Below the pieces are notes generated by a model. That model was given only the letters and a program-made list of their open reading frames with translations. It had not been told where the DNA came from and made no database searches. Below, one piece after another: positions 1 through 10,571 of a stretch of DNA of 64,000 bases (position 1 is its first letter; every line of letters starts with the position of its first letter). The translations under genes were made by a program, and so were the position numbers. This stretch comes from Dipetalonema caudispina (lineage: Eukaryota; Nematoda; Chromadorea; Rhabditida; Onchocercidae): positions 1 through 64,000 of the forward strand of contig JABVXV010000137.1 in NCBI GenBank assembly GCA_013365325.1, in the 5' to 3' direction.

Positions 1-176
<176 letters not shown>

Positions 177-2342
177 GATATTTCATTATTACTACTAATG
201 ATATTTTCGACAAAGGGTATCATCAATCATCAAATTTTGAAATGAGAGAAGCAACAAATTAAACAAATATAAAATGTAAAGAATTGTTGAAGTGGCAATG
301 TTTTTGCAGAGTATATTTCCGTCGTTGTATATACTAATTAAAATCAGTTTATGCATTGTATTAATTTTAATCAAAAGTGTTGTTTTTTTTTTTTTGTTGT
401 TAAATGTTAAATGGAACAAAGAAAGAATTTTTTTTTTAATTGTATTTACGTTTAATCTTATGCGTTGGAATTTATCGAATAATTGATAACTAATATGATA
501 TTATTTTGTATGGTTTTCATTACCATGAAAATAATTAGAATAGAAAACGGGAAGAAAATCTTTTGAAAATAAGTGTTCTAAAATCAGAAAATGAAAAGAA
601 AAAAAAAATGTTTCATTCAATTATTATTTATTTAAGCAAATTGAAACCGAAAAAACAAAAGGAACCGCATCATCCATTTCCTCTTTTTATTTTGCAAACT
701 TTGTTAATACATATATATTGTAATATTTCAAACCTCAAAAATCCGACGATTTAAAATAATCCAATATATAATTGTATGATATTATAAATCAGTATAAATC
801 ATGTGACGCTAACTATCATAATATTTTTCTTTTTTTTAGAAAAAATTGTAATTAAGCTTATCAATTATTCCCATTAATGCATCTCAGTAGTGTATTTGAT
901 GCATGTGATAATTAATTTTTAACAATTAACAAATTTACAAGAGCTAAAATCGATTTAAAAATGTATGTATGTATTATTCGTGGTACTTTTAGCATCTTTA
1001 ATAACAGTAAACTAAAAATAAAAAGTAAAAGCAAATTTTTTTACTGACTAAAATTTTTAATTTGTCCTACAAGAAGTAATACATACACATACATACCTAC
1101 ATATATATATACATATATATACACACACACATACACACACACACACACACGAGCTATTTAATGTTTTTGAAATGGAATAGTAATGCGGTTGAAAATTTTG
1201 CAATATTAGAATGAAATTACGAATATTTAAAGGATTAAAAAAGTTTTAAATTAATTTTATTTGAATTCATTATGTTTGAGTTTTACATATAACGCATTTC
1301 ACAAATTTTATAAATAAATTATGCTTTTAATTCAGCGAATTTAATTGATCCTTTAATTCTTCTTCTTTTGAAAATTTGAAAGTTGAAGAAATTTCTCGGA
1401 AAGTTTTATTACATTAGAAAGCAATTGAAAAATCAATCAAAAAAGAATTTGAAATGAAATGGCTGAAAAGTACAAGTGAATGCTTGGACGCAAAAAAAAA
1501 AGAAAATGTGAGCATAAGCGTAAATATTATGATAAAAAAAATCAATTAACCTGAAAAAACATTTCTGATTGTCATCACCCTCATTCTTCAAGTTAAATTT
1601 TACAATATATCGAACCGTACATATTATTGCTGTCGATTAAATTTTATATTAGAAACTTGTAGTTGAACAAAAAATAATTCAAATATTCGTCCAAAAATAA
1701 AATTCACAACAATAAATCCACATTGGCGTATTTTGTAGTTAAAAATTGAAAGTTAAATTAAATAAGATATGAAGGACTTGAGTTTTTTTTTTTGAAAAAA
1801 GGACATATAAGAAATGAAAACATTTTTCCTACTAAATTCTCTAAAAGATTCACATTTGAAAATATGAACCGATTGAAATGTACAATTATCAATGACATGA
1901 TAGGGAACAACAAAAGTAAATCAATTGCTGTAAAGATTAGAAATAAAAAATTAAAAATTAAAAAAAAGAGGAAAAAAGAATAAAAGAATTCAAATTCTCT
2001 TTTCTTCTTGTATTTCAATTGAATCTGTAGAAAAGGTGGCAAAGAGAAGAATGAAAAGTAATAAAACAATAAGAGCAAAAATGATGCAATAATCGTTACG
2101 CACACAAAATTAATTTTAATTACGAATCAAATTAATGGCACCATGACCAAAGTACGACATCCGTAACAAATGAAATTCAGTAATTAATTGAATCAAAAGT
2201 TAAAGTTAAATTTGAATTGTGAGTTTTCGTGAAGATTTAAAAATTATATTACAACAGGTTAACTCAATGAATGATTTCATTACCTATTGGAATTTTTCTT
2301 TTCAAGTGGGAATTTACTAGTTCAACAAAATTTTAATGATAA
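177..2342. other. AT-rich intergenic stretch, no gene seen
   Basis: Only short, low-complexity open frames on either strand (Lys/Asn/Ile or Phe/Leu rich), with no recognisable domain. It contains a CA/TA dinucleotide tract near 1081-1150. This is downstream of the small minus-strand gene that ends at 2343. Confidence 0.6.
1081..1150. repeat. CA/TA dinucleotide repeat
   Basis: Alternating purine-pyrimidine run of ACATACAT, then TATATA, then an (AC)n block, ending at about 1150. It is a simple microsatellite between genes. Confidence 0.9.
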
Positions 2343-3410
2343 TTATTCCCATATCACTTGCAGCGCTTGTTCGGAGAGAAAACGCCCCGGTCCAAAACGG
2401 CATCGGCATCGTTTACATTGTGATATTTTGTTGAAAAACTGAAAATTAATTTAATTTACTTTTGCTAACAGTCTAAAAAAAAGGGAATTTCGACTAGATT
2501 TTATTTCACTTTATTGTGTTTTATTTTGTACCCTTCTTTGATTATTTTCTTTTATTTCCCAAAATTAATTTCGAATAATAATAATATGCAACTTACACTT
2601 GTACTGCATATAGTAAAATGAGATTTCTTTTTTCTTTTGGTCAATTTATTCTTTTTTCCTGTTTTCCGAGTTTCTTTTGTGATTCCCAGCAATATCTAAA
2701 CAATAAATAGGGATAGTTCAAATATTTCCGAAATGCTGTAGCTAATGAGATTTAATTAAAATGTTTCCGAAATACTATAACTAATAGGATTTAATTCAGA
2801 TTTTTGGAGTGCTATTCTTAAACAATAGAAAGCGAAAAAATGGTAAATCATATATTTCCGGTATGCTACAACTGAGAAAAGTTAACTGAGTTTTTAAAAT
2901 GTTACAATTAGCATAATTAATTTGGAATGATTAAATACAAACTAACCGGTAAATTTTGAGTTGTACTACTACTAGTAGTAGTAACAATTTCATTATTAAC
3001 CGATAATGTTTCATCTGTTGGTATGCCGGTTTCTAGCATTTTAATCACTTTTATGATTTCATTTTCTATTTTAATCGCTTTTCTGATTTCATCTTCCAAC
3101 GTAAATGTATTCGTGTGTTCAATTTTTTCCAAATTTTCTTTCATTAATTTCATATCCTATAAAACATTCATCATATTATTATAGTTTCCAAAGGTCATAA
3201 TTATTCTCTACTATCGTCCTTTTTTGTTGTTTTTATATGCTATTATTGCATAATGGAACTAATTAAAGAAAAAAGAAAGCAAAAAAAGTTAATTTTTAAA
3301 ATTATCACTTATTTGTGAAATTTCAAACTTTTAAATGATAAATAGATTACCCAAATTCGTTCTGATGAAGGATTAGTAGTGGGAATTGATGATGAAGAAG
3401 GAGTATCCAT
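2343..3410 (-). CDS. Small hypothetical protein, three exons, 121 aa
   Basis: Not recognised. On the minus strand three exons join with all phases 0: 3351-3410, 2947-3156 and 2343-2438 (stop). Donors are GTAATC and GTTAGT; acceptors are TATAG and TTTTCAG. The product starts MDTPSSSS. It continues with a charged, probably helical middle (KAIKIENEIIKVIKML), then a Ser/Thr stretch, and ends with a compact Cys/Arg cluster (CKRCRCRFGPGRF) before the stop. There is no signal peptide or membrane segment. A TTTGCAG acceptor about 75 nt before the ATG could be a trans-splice site. The gene lies about 2.6 kb downstream of the carboxypeptidase on the same strand. I tested whether it is a tail of that gene, but the reading frames do not join. 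The splice model is consistent, but no homology supports it. Confidence 0.45.
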
Positions 3411-6064
3411 TTGAATGAACCGTATGATACAGATGTCTTCTTAGCTAATGAACGATAAAAGTGCTGTGCATCGCAATGAATCTGCAAATACATGAGGTCA
3501 AATCAATACATATGCGAGGTCATATTGGTGACTTTTCAAAATATGTATGTTTCTAATAGAAAGCATTCTTCTTCTTTTTCCTCAGCTAATGCAAAGTTAC
3601 GGCAAAGAGGAATTGAAAAGATAAATAATCCTGAAGAGGTCATCTCATTTGAATTCTCTGTCATATCCATTAATGTGCATTTCTTTTTTTTTCTTTCTCT
3701 TTGTTGTCAACAAAATCAAAATACTGATAGAAATTACAATTGTTAAATTTAGTTAAATAACCGAATAATGTTTTAAATAAAACTAATTAATTAGTTTACT
3801 TTTTTTTTTGTTGTCAATAAAACTTCCGACGAAGAAATAAACCGTTTATTGGTGGATAATGGAAAAAAGTATTGAATTTAAATTTTAGACTATCATATAT
3901 AAAGACAAATTTTAGATTTTCGTATGTAGGCATAACATATTTATATAACGGGGTCTAAATTAATATTGAAAATTTGAAATTTTAAGTCTGAAATTTGCAG
4001 AAATTCACAAATATCTCATCGTCCCTGGCCTCCATAAACTTAGTATTCAGTTGATTTCATATTTCGATTTAATTACTTTCAATTCTTAAATACTTTTCTA
4101 TCTAAAAAAAAATTAATGTTTTTGATGTTTGATGTAAAGGAATTCTCTTCTTCTTCAAAATATGGCATTCTCCTTGTCAGCTTAGAATTTGGAACATATT
4201 TTTGCAGCATAAAAAATCCGTCATCAACAATAAAAAAATATTAATTACAAGCTACTTAAAAGCTGAAAATTGAAGATGTTGATAATTACGGGAAATAATT
4301 ATGAAAGAATGTGAAAATTAAAATTAAAATTAAATGTGAAATCTATCAATTCGGGAAAACGTTTATAAAAAAAAATTCGTAAAAAATTTTGAACCAACAC
4401 ATCATATGATAAAAACACTTGAAAATTTTTCATTAAGATCATTTGAGCCGAAAAAATTCTCATAAAATTCTATTAAAAATTTGTAGTTTGCTTTAGACAC
4501 TAATTATTCAAGTAAAAATTTTAAAAAATTTGCAATAACATTCTAATTGAAGTATTCGGTTATTTTAAACTTAATTTTGTCTATTACGAATAAAACTTGA
4601 GGAGCAATCGAGTAATAAGCAAAATTGGAATAAATTAGCCGTTAGACTGATAGTTTTGTACTAATGAGAATAAGTAGCATTAATTATTGATTGATTTTTC
4701 TATCATTAATGATAAATATGTATGAAAATAAATAAATATGAAAGCATAGAACTTAAAGAGCTTAGATATCAGATGATAAATGCTGAGTGAATAATGGAGG
4801 GAAAGTTGAGCGATCATTCCCTGAATTCATCTTTCCTTGCAAGTTCTCCTCCTGGGGTCAATCAATATCCACAAATGGCGACACCTTTTTTTCACACACA
4901 TCTTAGTCTAACGAAAAATCCAAATTTACTTTATGTAGCATTGAAGAAAAGGATTGTGAACTTTTGTGCATTACAATTAATATATTTCAACTTAAAAGTT
5001 ACTCATTGTACGTCTAGCTTTCGTTTATCATTACAATTACCTTATTAGCAAACGTTTCAATGCAATTATCTTATTAGTCAGACATTTAAACGAAGTTAAA
5101 ACTTGAAATAATTTGAAACGATAAGAAAAATCGAAATGAATTTTATCGAAAACAAAATAATACATCAAAAAGAAGAACAAACAATGGTAATTTCAATAAA
5201 ATTTATTGGAAATCAAATTCAATACATAGTCAATTTCGATAAGTATGAATTGGAAAAGGATGAGGATTCATGTCAATTGTATATTGTACATGTACATTGC
5301 ATACTGTACATATAATTATATACTGTACATGTGAGAAAACCGAAATAATTCTAATGCAAGATATAGAAATATTTATTTTTCTTAATGATTTCTCATTTGT
5401 AAATGAATGCTTACAGTGTTTCATGTATTTAACAAATTCCCATGACAAAAACTAATCTAAAGCTTTCTATCAGCTAATTAATCTTGTATTTTTGGTTTTT
5501 TTAATCATTCCTTCTTCTATACCTCCGCTTTTATCCCCTTTTTTGCATAATTATTGTTGTATAATCTAAAATTATATTATAACATGCTTTTGGGTATCAT
5601 TATATGTATAGGCTATCATCTTCACATCATGAACTCTGATAATCATTTCACCTTCAATTCATATTTATTTAGCTCTTTCAGCTTGTGCCTCCTTTTAAAC
5701 AGTATTCTGTTATTCTCCATTCCTATTTTCCTTCCTTCGCTAACAGATATATTGCTAAATTCAACAAAATTAACTTATATTCAATCATTTGTCTGTGGAA
5801 GCAAAATACCTCCATCAGAAGGAAAATTTCCACAACAGTACATGTCGTACTACCATTATTTGATTCTAAGTTATTTGTTATAATACATTATGGTAAGTAT
5901 ATTTACGGTATTTTGAGAACTAAGCCCTGATAAAACTGTATTATTAATCGTATCTTTTATGTTATCATTGCAAAAAAAAAAAAAAAAAAAAAAGAAAAAT
6001 GATATTTTAATCCTAATATTGAACAATCAATCTCACATCTGATGTGTAATGTTAATTATTTAAA
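3411..6064. other. AT-rich intergenic stretch, no gene seen
   Basis: Stop-rich on both strands. Plus-strand open frames around 4794-5048 and 5554-5930 are low-complexity or lack splice and domain context. A run of about 22 A lies near 5971-5993. The stretch separates the carboxypeptidase stop from the small downstream gene. Confidence 0.5.
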
Positions 6065-7739
6065 TTACAGATCATTATCTTTGAGCACTTGATCAATAAT
6101 AATGCGTACACCGCTCCATGTTTCAGTTGCTAGTGGTACCAGATTATGAGGTTTAACTTGAAAAGCAAACCATGCTGAAAATATACTATCTCTTCATTTC
6201 TATTTTTTTAACAAAAATCCTAAAATTTCAAAGTTTTATTGGTTCGATTATATAATTTAAAAATAATCATCAAATCAATCAGCACATAACTATTTGCAGA
6301 AAAATGAAATAATTTAATTTGGGGAAAAAAACTTTATCTTTTCTTTAGCTCATGTTAGAAAGTTAAAAGTTATTCTTTGAAGATTTCACATAAACATTTA
6401 TTGTTTTTCCAGCAAACATTAAATGCTATTTTTTCAAATTTAACCAATTTTATTACTGGATAAAACAAAAGTGATACATGTATATGCTGGTGGTAATTCA
6501 AATACATAGACATATTTGATATTTGTATTCCGTTTAATCCAATCTGTTGCACTGCCGGTTGCTGGACCTTAAATTTCAAATTCATCCTACCTTTGGATAG
6601 GTTTATAATTTCAATTTACTTTTATTTTTTTATCATTTTATTGTACTGATTAGATTCCAATGATTTGCATAGCCTTTTTACTGCTTCCAAATTACGAATT
6701 TTCTAGGAATTTTTGACTACCACAATTCCAACATTAATTAGCCGTTGCTATCTTAATGCTGCGATAAAGATAGGTTAGCGAAATTTTTTTACAGTAAATG
6801 TCGTGAACCCGAAAATTTTTTATCATAAATATTTTTAAATAAAATTAGCTTTTGTTGTGGAATTTTTCTCATTTGAGTGATTGTCACATAATTTGATAAT
6901 TGAGGAAGGTCACAATGTCTAACATAAACCATTTTCTTTATAGTCATTTTTACCTGAGATACGGTAAAACAATCCGCCTTGTTATTCACATTACCAAAGT
7001 AATAAATCACATTTAGATTAACTCTAATCATATTTGCAAAAGGACTGATACACAATAACCCTTATTCCTTATGCTTAATAAAGTATTGTCACTCCTACCG
7101 CACACATATATATAGTTACACCAAAATAATGAGTTTGAATGTTATTCCTTTAGAGATTGTGTTTCAGCTATAATTTTTTTCGTGTTGTATTATTTGGCTT
7201 CATTCTTTGACAACAGTTTTCAGTTTCCTTCTTCTACTATACTTACCAATAAAGATTTTTTACGGTATTATTTTACATTACTCACATCCCATTGACGATC
7301 AACATCATTATTGACGGGCGACTCAAGATTATCCTGTAATGCCTAAGAAGAAATTCTCCTAAGGAAGAAAACAACTCTCACCAAATATTCAAAAGTGTCT
7401 AAAGCAAGGCTTTCCCAAATCAACAAACATAAAAGAAAATTCACGACAGTAAAGGACAACATGTATGTAAAACTACTCTAATTGGAACGTGAAAATTTTA
7501 CGTACGCCACGCCAGAAAACATATTTCGCAATGACGAATAATATTGAATTACGAAACTCCCTATTATTTCCTAATTGCTTCAGTTCATTTTTACAATTAG
7601 AGTAGTTTAATTATTTTACTAGAGACAACGAAAAAACAAGTGACTAACAGGTTATAAACGAATGTAAATAATGAGTAAAAATAGTGATTAAAATCTAATA
7701 AACAATCATTATTATTATTACTACTGCCATTATTATTAC

Positions 7740-7802
<63 letters not shown>

Positions 7803-10571
7803 GATTATTATGATTATTATTATTATTATTGTGATTACGATTATTACTATTGTTACTGTTATTACTACTGTCATTATTAAGTTGGTGATAATAATGCGAA
7901 GTAAAGAAACATTTGTTTCCTTCAGCATTTTTAAAGTTTTTAAAAAATTATTGAAGCTTTTGAAAAAAAGATTTCCGAAATTTAAATTATTAAAATTAAT
8001 TGTCATCATTAAACTAAATTTTACCAAGCATATCAGCAGCAGTACCAACATCATATTCATGTCCGCCAAGTTTTTTTATTGCATTTTTCACTTTTTGAGC
8101 TACAGCCATCTATAATGAAGAAACTGTTAATGTAATTAGCAGGAAGTTAGAAATAAAATTTTTTCGCATAACTTTTGTCAATTTAAAGTTAGCAAAAAAG
8201 TTTTCATATAAATTTTTAAGCAAGCTTTCGATTTCTTGAAAAGTTTGAAGTTTCAATTTTTAGAGTTAAACCAAATCAGCATAGTCGGCAGGATATGTTT
8301 TACGACGGTGATTGTATGGAAGAATGATAAGTTGCCCGTGGGTATGTATACTAATAACTGCATCCGTTTTATTCCATAACTCATTTGATGTGATGAAATC
8401 TCGTACTGCTCTAAATAATTTAAGGAAAAGGAAATATAAAAACTTCAAAAAGGTACAAATTTTCAAACTTCAACTTTTATAATTTTAAGTTATTTTTTGC
8501 CGGGAATCCATGATATAGAATATATGAAAAAGGTAGTAATTGTTCAAGAAAAATTGTTTTAATTACGGGAAAGAATGAAGATTAATATAAGATGTACTGT
8601 GATTCCGGTTCACTGAATGGAAATGGTCCTTGATATTCATCTGAACATGAATTGTTAAATGGATAAAAAGTTTGATGAAAATTGAAATCGTAATTTCGAT
8701 TGAGATCAACTCCTTCGCAGCATAAATTTTTTCGAAACAGTATGCTACCGGTACAATTTTCCGGCGCACGATTTTTTCTCCAATGTCTGATCTAAAAATA
8801 ATATAATGGAAACATCAATCTATGTGTAAGTTTCCTTAGAAAGCTATGCATTATTCTAATTAATCTGGCACTATCTTTAATTGAACAAGAATTAATACAC
8901 AACCGAAAAATTGTGCCGGGCATTTATAAAATATGATTATCCACCTGAATCGATCGACTTTTCCAGACCTTCTAACCAATGAACAACTTCATAATTGATA
9001 TATGCTTTACCTCAAATCCAATTTATTATGTCAAATTGATTAAAATGCCCAAAAAAAGGAAAAAAAGCATACCAAAGAAGATTTTGATGTACGGGAAAAT
9101 ACGAAACCATCCGGATTAAGTATCGGAAGTATATAAAAATTCAATTTATCAATATACCTCGTAATTTCCGGATCTTCCCCGTATTCTGTTATAAGCTGTT
9201 AAAATAAAAAAAATTTGTAATTCTTATGAATTTAGCCTACTTCTCACTTTTCGTTCTTTTGATGGGACACTTTTCCGCTTATTATTAACATTTACTTTTT
9301 CATTTCCATTACTTTATTGTTGTAATTAATATTTCGATGAAAATTATATTACTGATAAAAAGTATTCAAATGAAATATTAATTTATATTTTATTTGGTTA
9401 ACTTGTAACATTACTATTATTATTCTTGTTAGTACCGCTATTATTATTTTTATTCCTACTCTTATTATTATTATTACTGTTATTATTGTTATTATCATAG
9501 CTATTATAATTATTGTTATAAGGAAAGCATTTCTAACCACAATAATACCTTGTTAATAAAAAATATAGCCGTATGAAATGCTGGCCATTCTCGCGCATGA
9601 TTACCACCATCAATCCATATGATACGCTTTCTATTTTCGCGTATTGGATTACCGATCATAAGGTGGAATTAATTGTAAATACACAAGACAATTAATAATG
9701 AAATTTATAATTAAAATTTAAAGCATACATATGTTTGTTGTTCTCCTTTTTTTACCTATCCTTTTTTCCACAATATTTCTCATATTCATTCTTTGCCTTT
9801 TTTGTACGATATTTTTATTTATTAAATTCACCGTCATTCATTCAAATTTCCTTTTATCCAAAAATTTTCGGCCTGTTTTATCAATTTTCTTCTTTTTGTT
9901 CTTTTCATCTTTTCTCTTTTTGTTTTGTTTTTTGGCAGCCATTCTTTTAACAGGAAAAAGAAGCTTTGACAAATTTTAATATTCATAAAAAAAATGAAAT
10001 CGAAATTACGAAAGAATATTGAAATTTGATCTATTAATAGTTTTATTGGAATGCAAAATTTTTTGTTTAATAAATTTTTTAGCATTGAAAAGTTTTTTCT
10101 TTTTTTTAGAAGTAATAGGTGAAATAGGAAGGTAGATGAAAAGATCACTCAAATTCGAAATTTTGCTTAATTTCAATTATATTAGCAACAGTAATTTTGC
10201 TTTTTTTGAAATATTTTTAACTAACTAACACCTTCAAGCAAAGTAATCGCCGTTTCTCATGCGTAAATCCAATAACCTTCAACTGTGCCAAATCCGGAAA
10301 TGTTTGTGCTACACTTTCCAAATAATTTTCATATTCATCCAAAGTGTGATATCTATTGAAATCAAAATTTGTTTCTGTATACCTAAAATTATGATTTATT
10401 TTGATCTTCCCGAGAATATCCAATATGCCAAGTTGTGGAACGAAAAAAGAGAAAACCATAATCTAATAACATTATAAAATCCACCTCATTAAAAGTTTGA
10501 ATTTTAAAAACATAAACAGCAAACCTCGCATACGCAGTTTGAAGTAATGGTATGAAGTATATCAATAACAT
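6065..10571 (-). CDS. Secreted zinc carboxypeptidase (M14A family)
   Basis: A metallocarboxypeptidase that removes C-terminal residues, probably in the secretory or extracellular space. Minus-strand exons from 5' to 3': about 10485-10571 (signal-peptide-like MLLIYFIPLLQTAYA; its join to the next exon is unsure), 10232-10382, 9549-9656, 9073-9195, 8598-8791, 8272-8410, 8025-8109, 6478-6567 and 6065-6174. From the second exon on, phases agree throughout. Active-site motifs: GGNHAREW (zinc His and Glu, plus Arg), ILPILNPDGF, DLNRNYDF (Asn-Arg substrate clamp), SIHTHGQ (third zinc ligand), VFELPP (catalytic Glu) and ATETWSGV. A long activation propeptide is not visible. Two oddities: the third exon has no AG acceptor (TG instead), and the usual active-site Tyr before PATG is Gly. 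A GT donor overlaps the stop (CTGTAATT), so another C-terminal exon is possible. The 1.46 kb intron between the last three exons carries a transposon-like insertion and an ATT array. Family assignment is firm; activity is probable but not certain. Confidence 0.87.
6799..7448 (-). mobile_element. TIR element copy A (non-autonomous DNA transposon-like)
   Basis: A 650 bp block inside a carboxypeptidase intron. It matches, in inverted orientation, the block at 14303-14965 over its whole length, at roughly 85-90 percent identity by eye. Both ends carry TGTCGTGA/TCACGACA as terminal inverted repeats. The flanks here repeat GTAAA (CAGTAAA before, GTAAAGG after), as expected for a 5-6 bp target-site duplication. 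It contains no transposase-like frame. The longest open frame, 88 aa on the minus strand, runs through the element end and is disrupted in copy B. Superfamily not assigned. Confidence 0.75.
7470..7608. mobile_element. Short 139 bp inverted-repeat element (MITE-like)
   Basis: A perfect 15 bp inverted repeat (AAACTACTCTAATTG at 7470-7484, reverse complement at 7594-7608) bounds 139 bp that is GC-richer than its surroundings. It starts 21 bases beyond the end of TIR element copy A. It could be a tiny MITE or a hairpin-forming relic. No second copy was noticed in the window. Confidence 0.45.
7703..7880. repeat. ATT trinucleotide array within carboxypeptidase intron
   Basis: A run of more than 20 ATT units with degenerate edges, lying in the intron between carboxypeptidase exons 8025-8109 and 6478-6567. 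It generates a spurious poly-isoleucine frame on the minus strand. Confidence 0.95.
9409..9525. repeat. Degenerate ATT/ATTATT repeat in carboxypeptidase intron
   Basis: Imperfect ATT-rich repeat between carboxypeptidase exons 9549-9656 and 9073-9195, more diverged than the array at 7.7-7.9 kb. Confidence 0.8.

Noticed and set aside
5554..5930. Two overlapping plus-strand frames (109 and 81 aa)
   Set aside because: Hydrophobic low-complexity composition typical of AT-rich non-coding DNA. No splice structure or recognisable motif was found.
3351..6174. Joining the carboxypeptidase C-terminus to the MDTPSSSS exon as one gene
   Set aside because: The donor after DND leaves two bases, and no acceptor near 3.4-3.5 kb restores the MDTPSSSS frame. 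Joining at the TTTGCAG acceptor ends after about a dozen residues.
7695..8069. Long minus-strand frame with poly-isoleucine
   Set aside because: It is the translation of the ATT microsatellite inside a carboxypeptidase intron; only the unrelated exon 8025-8109, in another frame, is coding there.
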